This document shows positions 12,075-25,829 of a stretch of DNA of 64,000 nucleotides, in pieces. The stretch comes from Psettodes erumei (Eukaryota > Chordata > Actinopteri > Pleuronectiformes > Psettodidae). The stretch lies in assembly GCA_016785225.1 (NCBI GenBank), contig JAFBJZ010000656.1, positions 949,001-1,013,000 of the forward strand, read 5' to 3'. The first letter of the stretch is position 1. Each line of letters starts with the position of its first letter. Both the position numbers and the translations under genes were made by a program. Under the pieces are notes generated by a model that saw only the letters and a list, made by a program, of their open reading frames with translations, was not told where the DNA came from and made no database searches.

Positions 12075-12440
12075 ATTCCACCACGTCTACAGAGTAGCAA
12101 CTGCACAGCACCCTGCACATCCTGCCCGAGCGCCGTCTCATCCTCTTCAGTGACTGTGGAGCCGCCGGCTGCACCTTCATCAGCTGCACCAGCGTGTTCT
12201 GAGTCGGTCGGCGCGGTTGAGGACACGGCGACTGTGCCTTTCGATGCTGACGTACCGCTGTGCAGGCGCTGCTGCCGCAGAAGCACGCGGCGGCTGCAGC
12301 GCCGTCATCGTCGGCTGAACCGGTGGCGGCGTATGTGACGGACTCGGTTGCAGCTCCACCTGCGCAGGCGGTGTCAGCGGCTCCTTACCGCCATCGTGGC
12401 GTCTCTGCTCTCAGTGACTTTACTAAAGCAGCACCCTGAA
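12075..12440 (+). pseudogene. Possible frameshifted Ala/Pro-rich coding remnant
   Basis: From about 12075 to 12250 one + strand frame is rich in Ala, Pro, Ser and Val (for example VEPPAAPSSAAPA). After a change of frame near 12250, a second frame stays open to the TGA near 12440 with the same composition (AVQALLPQKHAAAAAPSSS, later SALSDFTKAAP). The similar composition on both sides of one frame change suggests an old coding sequence or processed copy. I do not recognise the family. GC-rich chance sequence is a serious alternative. Confidence 0.2.
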
Positions 12441-14683
12441 GCTGCTACTCGCATCCCATCAAAATATCTGATTTTGCAGCGCACCATAAAAATGACAGAA
12501 TTTTTGAGGGCGGTGTCGGGCAGTTCACGGCGACTTCAGTCACAATGTGTTTATTTGCACACCATGTCTCCCCTAACCTTAACCAGCGTGCTTTCGCTGC
12601 CTAAACACACAGCGTCGGACGGGACTTTGTCGACACGCCAGTCCGGCCTGTAATTGCGTTGCCACCGCAGCTTGTTTGGGAAAACAGTTTAATAGTGTAT
12701 GAAGGTAATTTGCAAAAGGACAGGAATGTTTTTGTAAAGATCCTATTTCTCGATTTCTCCCGAGCCGAAAAGCAGATTTTTGTTCATAGAGCTGCATGTG
12801 GCCTGACGGAGCTGATTTCTCCTCTTTGCTTCGTGTCCGTCTGGATTTTCTCTCAGCTTTACTTCAATTTCTGTACATTCATTAATGCACATGCTGCTGG
12901 ACTAAATACCAACCAAAGCAAATACATGTATATGTATATTTTGTAGTTGCGTGTTTCCTTGGGTCTCATCAGCTTTGATCTGATTCCTCTCTCCTCTTTG
13001 ACACACATGATCTCACTCATGAGCTCCTTCCATGTCCCCTACAAATTGTCTTCTCATGTTTGGACACCATCCTGTATTTCTTTCTTTTTTTGCAAAAATG
13101 AAGAGCTCACGAGCTCCCTGAGTCCCAGCTAGCTGTTTCTGATATTGCCAGCCAACCAACCTCAAAGCTTTAGACCTCTTGAAAAAAAGAAAGACATTTT
13201 CTTTAAACTCATCCCCTACTGGGGGAATCTCAGTGAAGTTGTCGGACGCCCCACAGCACAGAGTACGCTCCTACTCACACCAGTGTAACACTTCTGGACG
13301 CGTCGGCTGCCTCGGACAGATCTATCCTCCTGAGCAGCCTGTAAGCATGTCGTTGCCGTTCTTTGACAGACCCCTCAGTAGTTTGCCTCTCAGCTCCCAG
13401 ACCGGTCAGCCTCTGTGAGCATCCATAAGTACCACAGGGCTGCATATGAGGCCCTGCTTTAATTGGCCTGTATTTGTATTCCATCCCTGGATGGAATAAA
13501 GCTTCCTTCGGCTGGCGTCAATTAAAAAAAACAAATTTCTAATCTTGGACCTTGAGGACTGCAACATTCGAGTCCCCCACGAAATCTCTGTGCAGTCTTT
13601 AAATCTGATAAATAAAGTTGTCAGTTGTCAGCACTGGCTTCTTGGATCATAGCAACATGAAAACCCTTCCTGCCCTTTAAACATTTGGAGACCATAGTCT
13701 TAGTAAAGCTTTTAGAATGTAAGCAATAAAAGGATTGTAATGCTTCTGCAGCTGAGAGAGTTATTGTTTTAATTATCAGTATACTAGATTCATACTGATG
13801 CCTGACATGCACAACTCCAACATATTCAGTTCACAAGAAAAGAAAAGCTGCAAATCCTCACATTTACCTCCTGGAACCAGAGAATGAAAGACTGATTGAT
13901 CATTAAAATTTGGATTAATTTTCTATCAACCAACTAATCAATCAGTCAGACATTTCCACACTGCGTTTCAGCTGCACACTGGTTTGTTTTGTCTTTTTGC
14001 ACAGCAGTACCTTCTTCCCCTTTGGTATTCGGTTTTTAATAATCGGCTGCGAATTTTTTTAATTTTTCATTTCAGCGCTCCTTCAGGAAGCCGGCGTGAG
14101 ACGTGTCAGAGTGAGGTCTTAGATCACACTGATCAGAGCGGCGCGGGATCATACGAGACTGTCGGAGACGCGCGTAAATGGCCCCACTGGAGCCGCTATT
14201 TAATGATGCAGCCGTGCGGCTGTGCGGAGGCCTTGAAAAGCGCGATTGGTCTACAGTGGCAGCCGCATGCCTTTCCCTTACATATCTCCAGCGGTCCTGC
14301 TTGTTTATCGCAAAGGTTAATAACTTCAGCAACAGACATCCTGCCTATTTTCCTTTTTTTTTTTGGGTTGTTGCGAACAAAAGCCAATTTCCTCTGAAAG
14401 AGCATGTTGGGGGGGGGACAACCCAACTAATCCTCACCTTTTCAGTAATGTAAAACACATTTTGCATTGGGTGATATAACATAGCAAACCCTCGACTTGC
14501 CGGGACTGACTATGACGCAGTGAAAGTGGAGCCAGTGGGTTAAATATCTCTCTGGGTGGATGGATGGGCAACGTATCAGGCCGGATGTTGCGGGAGCGCT
14601 TCCTGCATTGAGATGTAAAGACGAGATTAAGAGTTGAGCTCAGGCTTTGTGTGCCGGTGGCAGGTAGTGAAATGTTGATGGGG
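12441..14683. other. Intergenic, contains one dispersed repeat copy
   Basis: No gene seen. The notable content is the repeat copy at 13818-13947; 14080-14290 is GC-richer without protein-like frames. Confidence 0.35.
13818..13947 (+). repeat. Dispersed fish repeat, copy 1
   Basis: Contains GCAAATCCTCACATTT at 13850-13865, which is 15 of 16 identical to 62955-62970, followed in both copies by a GGAAC-type motif and an AATG, then a run of ATTAAT/AATCAATC motifs. I recall this layout (internal core ending in repeated ATCGATTA-like motifs) as an abundant non-coding interspersed repeat of percomorph fish; I cannot name the family with certainty. Confidence 0.7.
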
Positions 14684-14685
14684 AA

Positions 14686-14723
14686 CCCCCCCCCCCCTTA
14701 CACACACACACACACACACACAC
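14686..14723. repeat. C-homopolymer next to (CA)n
   Basis: Twelve C residues (14686-14697) are followed after TTA by about 12 CA units. Confidence 0.95.
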
Positions 14724-15884
14724 TCTCCAGCGAAAAGATGAAAGGCAAACAGAGACGATGGTGGGTGAACCAGCGGCCAAACAGCCGTAACATCGCCTCT
14801 TTTGTTTGCGGTAATTAAAAGTAGGTGTCATAATTACGTCAACAACGCTGCGCCGATCAGAGTTTCAGCTGAGCTGCTGTCGAACGTGCAGCAGCGGCGT
14901 TCAGAGAGACGCCCGCCTGAGATGCGTGCGTGCGTGACGGAGTCATTTGAATTTCATTTGAAGCTCGCTCGCTTGCGCGACACCCGGAGACAAACGTTTA
15001 CGTTTAGATCTCGCCTGCCCTCGTGCGTTCTGACCCGGGGAAACGAGATCGGGCGGCGCTTCCGCGTTGGCTGATGTCGCCCCTCCACTGTTGCCATCCC
15101 GACGGCAGTCTAAGGGAGATTTGGCAGCCGCTGGGCCGCGCTCGCCTCACCTCGCTGAATCATGATGTATGATGTTGACATAGCCATAAAATCCCCTCTG
15201 GAACTGCAATGCTCACTGCTTCCTCTAATTAAGAGCAAGTAGATATAAACATAGACAGCACCTCGCAGACACACACACACACACACACGGGTGTATGACT
15301 TCAGAGGACATTACACTGACTTTAATCTTAAGCATATTTACTACGTGACAACGTGGAGATTCAGTGATTTCCATGATGGGGCCTTGCTTTTTGTCTCCAT
15401 AATGTGGCTGTGGAAACCTATTAGGTCCCCACAGAGTGAGTAAAACCTCGACCACGCACACGCAGAACACAGAGTACACGCTGACACGTGCATAACTCGA
15501 CTCTCAAACCGACACGCGGGGAGACGCGCACTCGGATAATATATCATATTAATCATATCGCCTCGGGCGAAGGACGAGGTAGATATGGTGCTCGGTGGAC
15601 GTGGGGCGTCTGGTGGGTAAACATCAACAGGAACACGCTCAGATGAGACAGATGCCTCCCCCGGTGCGCTTTATACTCATAAACACATAATATGAAGTTA
15701 TCGATTGATATAAATCCTTTAATATTCCCGCTCAGATAATTCCCTTCATGATGCAGGAGCGCGGGCATCTGGGGACAGTAAAAGCAGGGTCACCGTCATA
15801 TTTACAAGTGGGCATGGAAAGGTGTTGAGAGGGCTGTGATTTTGTTGTCAAAGCCTGCGGTGTGTGTGCCTCGCCAACATCTGG

Positions 15885-15919
<35 letters not shown>

Positions 15920-16100
15920 AAGTCAGAAAGAATAAGTCCAGCTGAACTGCAGCCCACTGCAGATTAACTTGTCAGTGAAGTTGAGGGCCTCGGTCCTCAG
16001 GGTTGTCTTATCCCTGGGCAGTTTGGCCCGCTGGCTGCTCTTTGTTATTTAGTGAGCTCTTATCTGCCACTCTGGACCCGGGCGAGTCAAACCAGGATGG

Positions 16101-16104
<4 letters not shown>
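14724..16104. other. Intergenic, microsatellites only
   Basis: Holds (AC)n at 15269-15288 and (CA)n at 15888-15918. No supported gene. Confidence 0.4.
15888..15918. repeat. (CA)n microsatellite
   Basis: About 15 uninterrupted CA units. Confidence 0.95.
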
Positions 16105-16138
<34 letters not shown>

Positions 16139-16147
16139 GCACACACA
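16105..16147. repeat. (CA)n microsatellite with GC interruptions
   Basis: About 20 CA units, interrupted by GCACGC near the 3' end. Confidence 0.95.
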
Positions 16148-19100
16148 TGCAGCTGCTATCTGCAGCACCCTGCAACTCCCCCCCACCCCACCCCTCACCC
16201 CCCGTCAAAAAAACGGACTTGAAGCGACATTCAGTGGCCTTGACTGGAAAGGACCAGCTCTCAGGAATTAGGTACATGCTGTATATAAGAATATTATAAT
16301 AAATTTTCATGTTTCTTGTTGCAGAAATGATTTTATGTCCTGGTAAAAATGTCCAGAACAATTTTATCTGGTGTGTCCCTTTATCACCCCCACCCTTGAT
16401 TTCATTTGCATTTTAAACCAGATGTTATTTAACATTATTTATTATGTAAAAGAAAAAAAAAAATCATACACTTGAACTGTAAATGTTTAGGTCAGTTTGG
16501 TTAAATGTGCATTCCTACCAAAACACTGCCAGTTTAGATTTGGGGTTTTTGACCATTTAACCATTTTTCCATTAGTTTTGTCTTTAGCTAACGATGTTAA
16601 TTCATTTACCCACTTGAACTCACTCTTCACACTGTTCATTAACAACATTTTTTTTTCAATCAAATTTGAATGCCGGGGTAAAAAATACTTCCGCTCGGGA
16701 GTCGCTACTCTCAGGCACAGCGCGTTAGCGCGGCGGCGGCACGTCCACCCCGAGAGACGAGCGAGCCGGGCGGGTGATAAAATACGGCGACAACGCGGAG
16801 GTGGAAAACGATCAGCTCCAACCTCGCGTCGGGCCGCGCGCCCATGCGGCCGCGACGCGCGGCAATAACATTTCAGTGAAAGATGTGCGGCCCGAGAGAA
16901 GGTCAAGCTAAATTTGTCATCCCGTAAGAGGCAGAGGAGATGCATTAGAGGTGAGGAATAGATGAAATCAAATAAAAGAACTCAGCTTCTGACCTACTTT
17001 TCAGCCGAGGGGAGCAGCGTCACACAAACAGTTCTCTTGTTTTTTTTTACTGCAAAGCTTAAAGTCGGCAGCCGCTGTCCAGCACGACAACAGTTCATGT
17101 GTATTCATCATTTAGATTAGCTCCCAACCAGCAGAGCAACATTTAACCAGGACAGATGTATTTACAGATATGTTTACAAGGAGTGTTGGAATGATGGAGG
17201 GAGTCTGAGCTTTAGATCAGACGCACATCAAGACTGATTGTAATTTGCCGTCGATCTCACTTAGTCCAACGCCGTGGATAAACGGGGACTTCAGATGCAC
17301 AGCAGGACTTCATCTCTCCTAATCAATTAGACTCGGCAAATTTATCTGGCGTACAGCGCCGAACACAGCGCCGAACTTGTTGACGCCCCTGGGCGAGCAG
17401 ATGTTTGAGACGCCCACGAGCAGCGGGAGGGAGATTTGCCTCTTGGCCTGGCGAGGTCGAACCAGACGGCATTTCACAAGAAGAAAAAGCAAAGATGAGT
17501 ACGAGTGCGTATTACCTTTTAATGATTCATCACGGCTGACCCTGGTAATGCACTTGTCCCAGGCTGAGAGCTTGGCTGTGAGCAAAGCTGGATTTTTGAG
17601 GCTGATGCGATGATGAGTTTAACATTTTTTTGGCCACTCTGGAACAGCCAACTCAAGCTGTAAGCCCGGCCTTGTAGGAAACAGTTGTGTCCTTACACCT
17701 CCAGCAGTCACGGAGCAACACTATCATTTATGTGGAGTTATATTTCTGGCCACCTGGCAAATGTAGCTCCTCAACTCACTGGCTCGTAGCTCAGCGTTTG
17801 ATGTCCCGAGGGAGATATCTGGCTCCTCGGACGCCACGCGTACAATTGTGTTTACCAGGTAGTTACTAACCGTGTCTGTGCTGAGAGGAGCTTTTCCACC
17901 GACGGACGCCGCCTGCTGGGGCTGAAGATGGACAGTTAAACAATTTCCGGGTTGATCATGCGGTGACCCCTTTCCACCGCCACGCCGCCATTTCATCCGT
18001 TAGCGTCAAAAGATGGCGCCGCTTTGAGGCTCGTTTGTGCTCAGGCAACGTGGGCAAATAAAACGGCAGGAAATCAGCCCGCTTCATCTAGGGTTTAATT
18101 ACCTGACTCCACGATTTAGTACGTCCGTTCACGTTAGGACTTTGTATGGGGATAAAAGAGTTTGTGGGTTGCAGCTGTTTAAGGATAAAGCTTTGGCTTG
18201 CTAATGATCTTCAGCACATCCAACTAGTCATATAGTCAAAATCCATATTTCACAGTGTTTACCAACCCATGACAGAAGCAGCTGCTGTCGGTGAGCTGTT
18301 ATCTGTCGTGACTCACATGTCTGCGTTGAAGGCTGTCGTCCGTCTCGTAGCGCTCCTGCAGCCGCAGCCCGTGTTTTTCTCGGGGAGCAGTAGGCAGCGC
18401 GAGACTTGATTGGGACGTCGCCGGCCCACTCGCTCATTTGCCCCGTCTGCAGCGCGACGTGATTTTCATCGAATGAAAGGAGACTGATTGTGCTCGTTTG
18501 GCGTCTTCCGCGCCGAATTTGTTGTTTTTCCACCGGAGCTTTCTGAGAATAGCTTGACCCCGTGTTGACCAGCAGGCACATTAGACATTTCAAGCCTCTT
18601 TGAAGATAAATCCTGTCGGACTGTCTCCTTGGAGACTCCGGGACAGACGATGTGGAATTTTTTTTTTTTTCAAGAAGCAAAATCAGGGAAAGACTTTTCT
18701 CAAGCCTAGAACGGACTTTGTCCTCTTTTCCGGCTGGCTTTCTGTCTCAGTGCATAAGTCAAATCCTCTAACGGCGCGCTAGATATTACCTGTCCCCTCA
18801 CGACGGCTAATCGTAGCTCGGCGCTGCTTACGGTCGGAGCCGAGGTCCCGCGGAACCGGCTCCGCGAGTGACGCCGGGGAGCCCGGGTCAACATTTTACT
18901 TGGCGCGCCTCCAGCGTCGTGAACTGGAGGGAGCGAAAGGGGAAGGGAATGGAATGGGGAGGAAATAAAGAGAACAGGAAAGAGGGCTAATATTTTTAAC
19001 TCCCGCGGTGCGTCACAGAGACGTATGGGCCCGTCTGCCGAGAATAAAGGCAGCCAGAGAGAGGAGTATCCTCGGCCGGGATCTTTCATCAGCATCTGAT

Positions 19101-19774
19101 GTCATTCACGACTCGGTCTGCCCAGCGAGTTAAGATCTTCCCCTCTATTTATGGAGCCATATTTTTAAAAAAATAGGTGCTCTCCTTTACATATGAATCC
19201 AAAAGAAACCGAGATGCTGAGTGTGTGTGTGCGTTTGAGCGAGCCCTTCTCCACGGAGACACTGTTGATTCAGCTGGAGACTCCCGCATGCCTGACAGCC
19301 AACTGACATCCTCTGTCACTGGGCGCTGGTGCACGATCATGACTCAATAAGCCCAGGAAATCAGGGGGGAGAGAGGTTAGCCGGCCTCGGGGGGTTGGGG
19401 GGGCTCCGGCACCGGGCTTCGAGTTACAGCCGGGCCTGTTCCAGGACCTCCCCGGAGAGCCCGGCGTGCGTCAACACGAGACGCGGCCACGTTAACCAGG
19501 GTTAATCCGCGGTACGTACGCGCCCGTCGGGCTCGCTCTCCAGCAGAAGTAAGAATGCGGCCCTGGTCCTGAAGGGACGAGGCATTCGTTTGACGCGGCT
19601 GCGTTTTATCCGATCGCTTTGAATTATTTGGCGTGTGTCAGCGATTTTCTTTAATATCTGATTGATTCTTTAGCCTGCAAAAATCGCCGCCGGATATTAG
19701 TGAAATATGCCACCGTCATTATTTCCTGAAGCCCAGGTTAATGCAGAGTAACACGTTTTTAAAATTTTCTGGAA
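16148..19774. other. Intergenic, no gene seen
   Basis: 16690-16870 is rich in CpG without a coherent gene. Other open frames here are short and compositionally random. T-rich runs at about 17038 and 18658. Confidence 0.35.
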
Positions 19775-19850
19775 CAGAAACCTGGAAAATATTCACATCT
19801 GAGAGGCTGAATTACTGTCACTGAAGTCATTGATTGATTACTGATCGTTT
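19775..19850 (+). repeat. Dispersed fish repeat, fragment
   Basis: Fragment with the motifs AACCTGGAAAATATTCACAT, AGGCTGAATTACTGT and then TTGATTGATTACTGATCG, the same order as in the longer copies. Short and diverged. Confidence 0.45.
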
Positions 19851-22800
19851 CATCACTGGAGCAGGCCACTGGTTGGTTTTAAGACTCACCGCGGGACGCC
19901 ATCAGGAGCCGTCCCTCCAAGCGGCTCCTGCGTTCCCTCCTTCATTAACGCCAAATGTTTTCATGGTTGCCGGGGTGAGGGGCCGAACGAGAACTAATTT
20001 TCCTGTGCGGAGTGACAAAATTGTTATACGAGCTTGTCTCTGAGAAATACGTTCATTCCAAACCTTCGCAATTAGCGCCGAGATTTCAGCGAGGGCAGAG
20101 AAAGGCCGCCGCGCTCGGCGATTCCAGCGAAAACAAGTTGTAAAAGAGAAACGGTTGCTCGGAGGCCCTCGGCTACCCCAGGCCAAAAGCTGAGGGGGAC
20201 CCAGAGATCTTTATTGCCTCATGACAGTGGAGTAATAAAACGAATAAATCCTCTGCCTGGTCATGTGTTGCGCTCATGTCGCTCCTAACAGTCCACTCAT
20301 CCAGAAAGTCCGAGCCGGTTGAGGGATATACAGTATTTAACCACAAACCCTGCTTCTTTTCATATTTTGCAGAGCGAAGGGAATTAATTGACACGAACAG
20401 TAAAACAAAACAGAACTTGGCTTGTTGTATTTCAGTCAATAAATGTGTCAGTGGTCCGGTAAGTGAAGAATGAAGCCCTTGTAGCCCAGATATGAGTCAA
20501 TAGCAACTGCAAATTGGGATATGGAGACAGATGGCTGGAGATTTCCAGCAAAACGTGTTTAGACTATCACAGAAAAGTGCGAGAGAATGATTTCTGTGGA
20601 TTTTTTGCAGGTGACAACATTCTTAACGTCTGGAAGCTTGGTAATTCTCACCCGGCTCGTGCTGCGGCGGGTCACAATGAATTATTCACGTCCGCTTTTA
20701 CCTGGACCGGCGCTGAGCGCGGCGGCCCGGGTTGAGCCTGAAATACGCCCGAGCTGGAAGCGGATTCGCTCTGTCCTGCCAGTTGAGATGTGAGGACGGT
20801 AGGTTGTTGTGCCGGGTTTCTACGCAGCCTTGCCAAGAGGGGAACGAAGGCCGGCAAATAAAACGCAGGTGTGATGGCCGCTCTGCGACTCACGCCTTCT
20901 CTGAGAAGAAGCCTCCCCTGTTTAATGAGCTCAGCTGCTCAAGGTTATCTGCTCTTTCAGCTCCATCGTGACCCTCTGGTTCCCAAGGCCATGTTTTTTT
21001 TTTGTGTGTGTGTCTGTGTGTGTGTTTCCGCGGTGCCAGCCACACCCCTCCTCCCTGTGCCCGCAGCCCACCGCATCCTCCCAGTCTTTGCTGTGGCAGC
21101 GCGGCGGCGGAACATTCCGCGGGGAGGCCGGGCCGCACGAGCCAAATAAGCAGTTTTGGCCAATTAGGGAGCGTTTTGAGCTCAGCGTTTGGGTTTGGAT
21201 GGCGGACTGAAGGGTTCACAAAAGTGTGAAAGCAGTGGAGCAGTCAGAGGCGGGGTGGGGTGGGGGCGGAGGCCACCATCACGGCCCGACCATGAAACGT
21301 CTATGAGAATGTGTCACTGAAAAACCCCGGAGCTGCTGCGCTTCTCTTGGAGAACTGTCACATGGCGAGGCGGAGGTGGAAGGTTCCTGCGGTGAGCGAC
21401 ATATGCTTTCTACATTTCCTCCGGTCCCTCCTCTTTGATGCGGACGGGAAACAGAAGAGAGACGTCTCCCTCCGAAGGCCGCGCGCACGGATGAGTGGAT
21501 TTGCGAACGAACGGTTCAAAAAAAGACGCGCTCTCCGGACGCAAACCGCGGCGCGGCGGGGGGACGAGCTCAAAGCGCATGCACCAAATTGCCCGGCCGT
21601 GAGCCTGTCGTGGCGGCGGCGGCCATAGCGACGTCTCCGAAATGAGCCAAAAGCGTATCTCTTTAACGGAGGGGGAGGCAGAGAGATGACCCAGCGACAG
21701 GCGTGAAACGTCTGCCGTGGGAGCGCTCGGGCTCTGACTCCGTGGTGACCTCTCCCACCGCGGAGAACAAGCAGCCACTATGCTGCAGCAGCGGGCACGA
21801 TACGGCGGGGTATGGGAGCCCCGCCTGCTCCCCCCTGCTGTCCTAGGTCCGCAGCCAGAGGGGTCAGAGTTCACGCGCGAAGCCGGCCCCGGAGGCCGTT
21901 TTTAGATCGGTCCTGTCACACAATACATCTTTGCTTGAATGAAGTCCAAAGTAGATTCTGATGAGATTTTAAACATTTTTTTTCTTTTCTGTATCCCTAC
22001 ACTGTTTGTAGTGTAAACAGTGAAAAGCCAGTAGGACAGCGTGTGGAGCTTCTAAAAAGAAGACGAACAATATCGTGGAGTTTCCTCCCTTTCCCCAGTG
22101 GAGCCCCGTGTTGTCCCTTAATTCCCATATGGTTTGGTGCATGGCTCTCTCTCTCTCTCTCGCTCGCTCGCTCTGTGTGCGTGTGCGTGCATCTTGCCCT
22201 TTCCCAGCTCCGCGGAACAGACAGAATCACACACAACCCAAGAATAACTCGGATGACAAGTAAGGGGCAGCAGTAAAATGTGTTTTATATATAAATCTGC
22301 TGCTGCAAAAAAAAGGCGTCAACAGGAGTGAATCTGTTATTCTGAACGCTCCGAGGAGTGAAAAAGTGAAAAAGCCACAGGAAGACACCCAGAGATCAGC
22401 GCGCTGAGTTTGGAAATAGCGCTGCCTGTTCTGAAAAGAGAGGCAAGATGAGCTCCAATGTGCGATTGAAGTCCCCGCGCCCCGCTGGCAAATTGTTTTC
22501 AATGTATAGTTTGGTAAAGGATCTTCTTTTATGACTGGAAACATGATAAAATGACTTGTTCAAATAGTATTTTTTTTTTTTTTGCAGTTGCCCTTCCCCT
22601 TCTTCTCTCCTGCCAGGAAACATTCCCATGGTACTTCAGCTCCTCATTTGGTCCCCGCTCACGCAGGCCGGATTATGGATGGCGGCTGGAATACTTATAA
22701 GGCCGAGTCCAGTGCTGCGCCGCAGACGGAGCGGGGCTACGTGTCCCCTGTCTCTCTCTCTCTCTTTCTCTCTCTCGCCCTGCGTGTCAAGACAACAAAA

Positions 22801-23230
22801 TAAAAGCCCCAGCGAGCCCAAATGGCTTTTATTTGTGTCAAACTTGTTGAGGATCAGCAGACGGGACCGGAGCAACCCCCCCAGTCGATGCTAACGATGA
22901 CGAACGAGGGGCCGATGAAACTCCGTGACGACCGTATTGAGATGCGAGAACGAGAGCGGGCTTTATATGTTTATGGGACTTGAGGGGAAACGGTGATTGC
23001 AAATGAACACGCTCGCCGTATGGGCCGCAGCCTCCCCTGAAAACGACGTCGGCGGAAAAGCTCGTCACGCGCCCGCTTTGCCAACGAGGCCGAAACGGCC
23101 GGCGCTCCGACGCGTTGCCGGCATGTGGCCCGGCGGTGCGGAGGCGGGCGGTGGAGGCGACAGAAAAATGGGTGCTCTCGTGCAGGGGCCTCGGATGATT
23201 AATCCCAGCGGTGTGTGTTTGGCTCGCTGC

Positions 23231-23264
<34 letters not shown>

Positions 23265-24501
23265 GTTGGTGGTCAGCGGGTCCACCCTGCTCACACCGCA
23301 CCATCCTCCGTTCTCAAGTTTAAAAGTAGCGCCGGTTTCCCAAAATCCTCTCGCCACCTTATTATAGCCGGCCTTAGTTTATTGATGGGAAATTCAGCAG
23401 AGCGACCTGGAGCGTTGTGCGGAACATGTAATTAGATTTCCATACTGCGTTTTTGTCGTCGTACATGCCGCCTGTCGTTTGGTTTGGGTTATCACTTGCC
23501 GGAGCCTTCAGCGACTTCATTCCCCTTTTGTTCCTCTCGACAGGATGCGCCGAAGCGCTTCCTAAAAAGATCTGACTTGATGCGACTTGACTCTTCCTCG
23601 ACCAGGATCCTCTGAGCTCGAAGCCGGTTAAAAGCCGCGGGCCCGCGTCGGCGCTCGGTGTCGCGGCGCTACATGTCACAGGTGCCCAGTGCCCGCTCGC
23701 ATCGCGTCAGGAAGAGGAGGATTGGGCCGACGCGCCGATCGAACGGCCGAACAGCGGGTCGCATCTGACTCGCGCAGAAACCGCTGGGTCGTGGACTTGA
23801 GTCTGCCTCACCTCTCAGTTTAACATCCAGCCTTAGCTAATTGACATGAACTGCAAATTAATGTAGAACATCTGTAGGCAAAGAAGGTAAAACAGCAAAA
23901 AGTTGAACACTGGGGACTCTGAGCTCATGTCCTCAGTATTTGAAATTTACATTTCTACAGTTTCACACAAATGAGACATTGTGGGTTTTGAAGGTGGAGC
24001 TTTAAACTTGCAGCAGCTCATTTTTTTTGGCCTCTCGGAGGCCGCACGAGAGGCTGTAGAAACAAACCTGACATATTTGGAGACGAGAACGGCAGCCCCT
24101 CGGTCAGCAGTCCCCTCAGGTTCACTCGTCCCCCGTCAAATGGACAAAACCGTCCACAAAACCCCAACAAACGCCTCCAACCTCGCTGTTGGAGGTAAGA
24201 ACAAACGGTTATCTGAAGGGAGTTGATATGGAAATTTAATATGGAAATGTTAATCATATTTGATTATGGCAGCAGTGGTAGTGAGTTTTATAATGCCACA
24301 TCATGGGAGAGGTGTTTTTACTCCATCTGACAGTTTTATTTAAAACAACACACTGCTGCCTCATGTTATTTCACACGCAAGCACCAGAAAATAGGATATT
24401 TTAATCTGTACAGATAAGCATAACAGTATGTCCATACAGAGCATGTGCTTTAGAGCTGTGTCTTATTTATTTTGAACCTCGGCTGACTTTCTTTTTTTCA
24501 G
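19851..24501. other. Intergenic GC-rich region with low-complexity tracts
   Basis: CpG-rich through most of 20650-21900 and 22880-23800. Includes CT/CTCG tracts at 22146-22173 and 22750-22776 and a GCT tract at 23234-23261. Long open frames on both strands overlap each other and read as Arg/Ala/Pro-rich chance sequence. Confidence 0.4.
23234..23261. repeat. (GCT)n trinucleotide repeat
   Basis: Nine GCT units. Overlapping frames give poly-Ala, poly-Leu or poly-Cys, so they should not be read as protein. Confidence 0.9.
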
Positions 24502-24637
24502 GCAGGGATTACTGTGGCACAATTTGACTGTGTGGAGATAACGCCGTTACTAAGGGAAGCAGAAAGCGCCCTGCCACACACTTCCCAAGAACAGGGGGAG
24601 CAGGAGGTAGTGCCCCCCCACCCCCCGAGTGGAGCAG
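24502..24637 (+). other. Exon-like segment (acceptor to donor), unidentified
   Basis: A polypyrimidine tract CTTTCTTTTTTTCAG ends at 24501, and 136 bp later there is GCAG|GTAAAT. The frame is open through the segment (AGITVAQFDCVEITPLLREA and onward, becoming Pro-rich). It lies about 2 kb upstream of adgra2 exon 1 on the same strand, so it could be an alternative 5' exon of adgra2, part of a non-coding RNA, or a chance pairing of splice-like sites. I do not recognise the peptide. Confidence 0.15.
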
Positions 24638-25829
24638 GTAAATATTTAGCGAGGACTGGGATTGCTGCCGGCCGCGGCCTATTCGTCTCTGTCAACTGAT
24701 GTGAGAGAGGGGAAAACGTGAGAACGCGCTGGGCGTCACCGCTGGCAACGTCGTGCGCTAACGAGTCTTTACCTTGAGCACATTTCGCAAACCGTTCCAC
24801 AGTGCAAATGGTGTTGTTTGTGCTGAGTCGTGAGCCCGGCGTGAAAACGCAGCCCCCGCCAGAGAGAAAAGCTTTATGGGACGGCCTCGTGTTCGCCGCC
24901 TCTGTTTTCCATTAAGAGCGCGCACGCAGCCGTGGCTCCTGTCCAGGGAAATGTTTCTGCAGGCTCCATTTAAAGATGGATCGCCTCAAACGGCCATGCG
25001 GCTAAAACCAGGTGCCCTGCCCGCCGGTCGGCAGGCGAGCTCCCCCCCTGCGCTGAGGTAAAACATACATCTGTGCAAACAAGCCCGGGCGTCGCGGGAG
25101 CACAGCGCGGAGCCGTGCGCGGACTAACAGGCGGGAGGGAGAATGTTCTGCCTGTCAGGCAGAAGAATAGGGGGGCGCTGGGCTGCTGCGGGGTCGCTGG
25201 GAGCGGCCCCAGAATCCTCCTTTGTGCTGGCGGGCCCGCGTCGGAGACAATGTGGATAATGAGGGAGGAATTTTGGCGGAGGGGCGTACGGGGGAGGAGG
25301 GCGACCTGCGCCGGCCTCAGGGAGCCGGTCCAGGCCGCAATCTCGGCTCCCGTCTCCCCGAGGGCCAAACCCTCAGTACGCAGTAACGGACTTTTGGGCG
25401 GACGTGATGGATGTCACTGGATCCGCCGCGTGCGCTGCTTCAACCCCCCGTCCTCTGATAAGAATGAGTGTGAACGTGTCGTGTGGGTGTGTGTCAGGAG
25501 GCGTCGGATGGACAGTGCTGGTGAAAGCCCGACCTGCAGTTTTACATCTCAGTCAACGCAGCACGTTTCTTTTTCAAGTCACACCCGCTTTCTCAGACAC
25601 CACGGGGACATGAAGCCATGTCTCTTTTTCCTCTCTCATTTTGTCCTTCTGAAAAAAAACAGAGTTTAACTTCAGCTAAAAGAACAAGAAATGAATCTCT
25701 TGCCCGTGTCAGGCTGTGTAGGGTACCTGCAGCAGCTCAGCTGAGCAGTATGGACTCTCAGTTTGATTGTGCATTTATACCAGACAAATGCTTTTATGAA
25801 TATTGTAAGAAAAAGAGAAGGGCTGGGGT

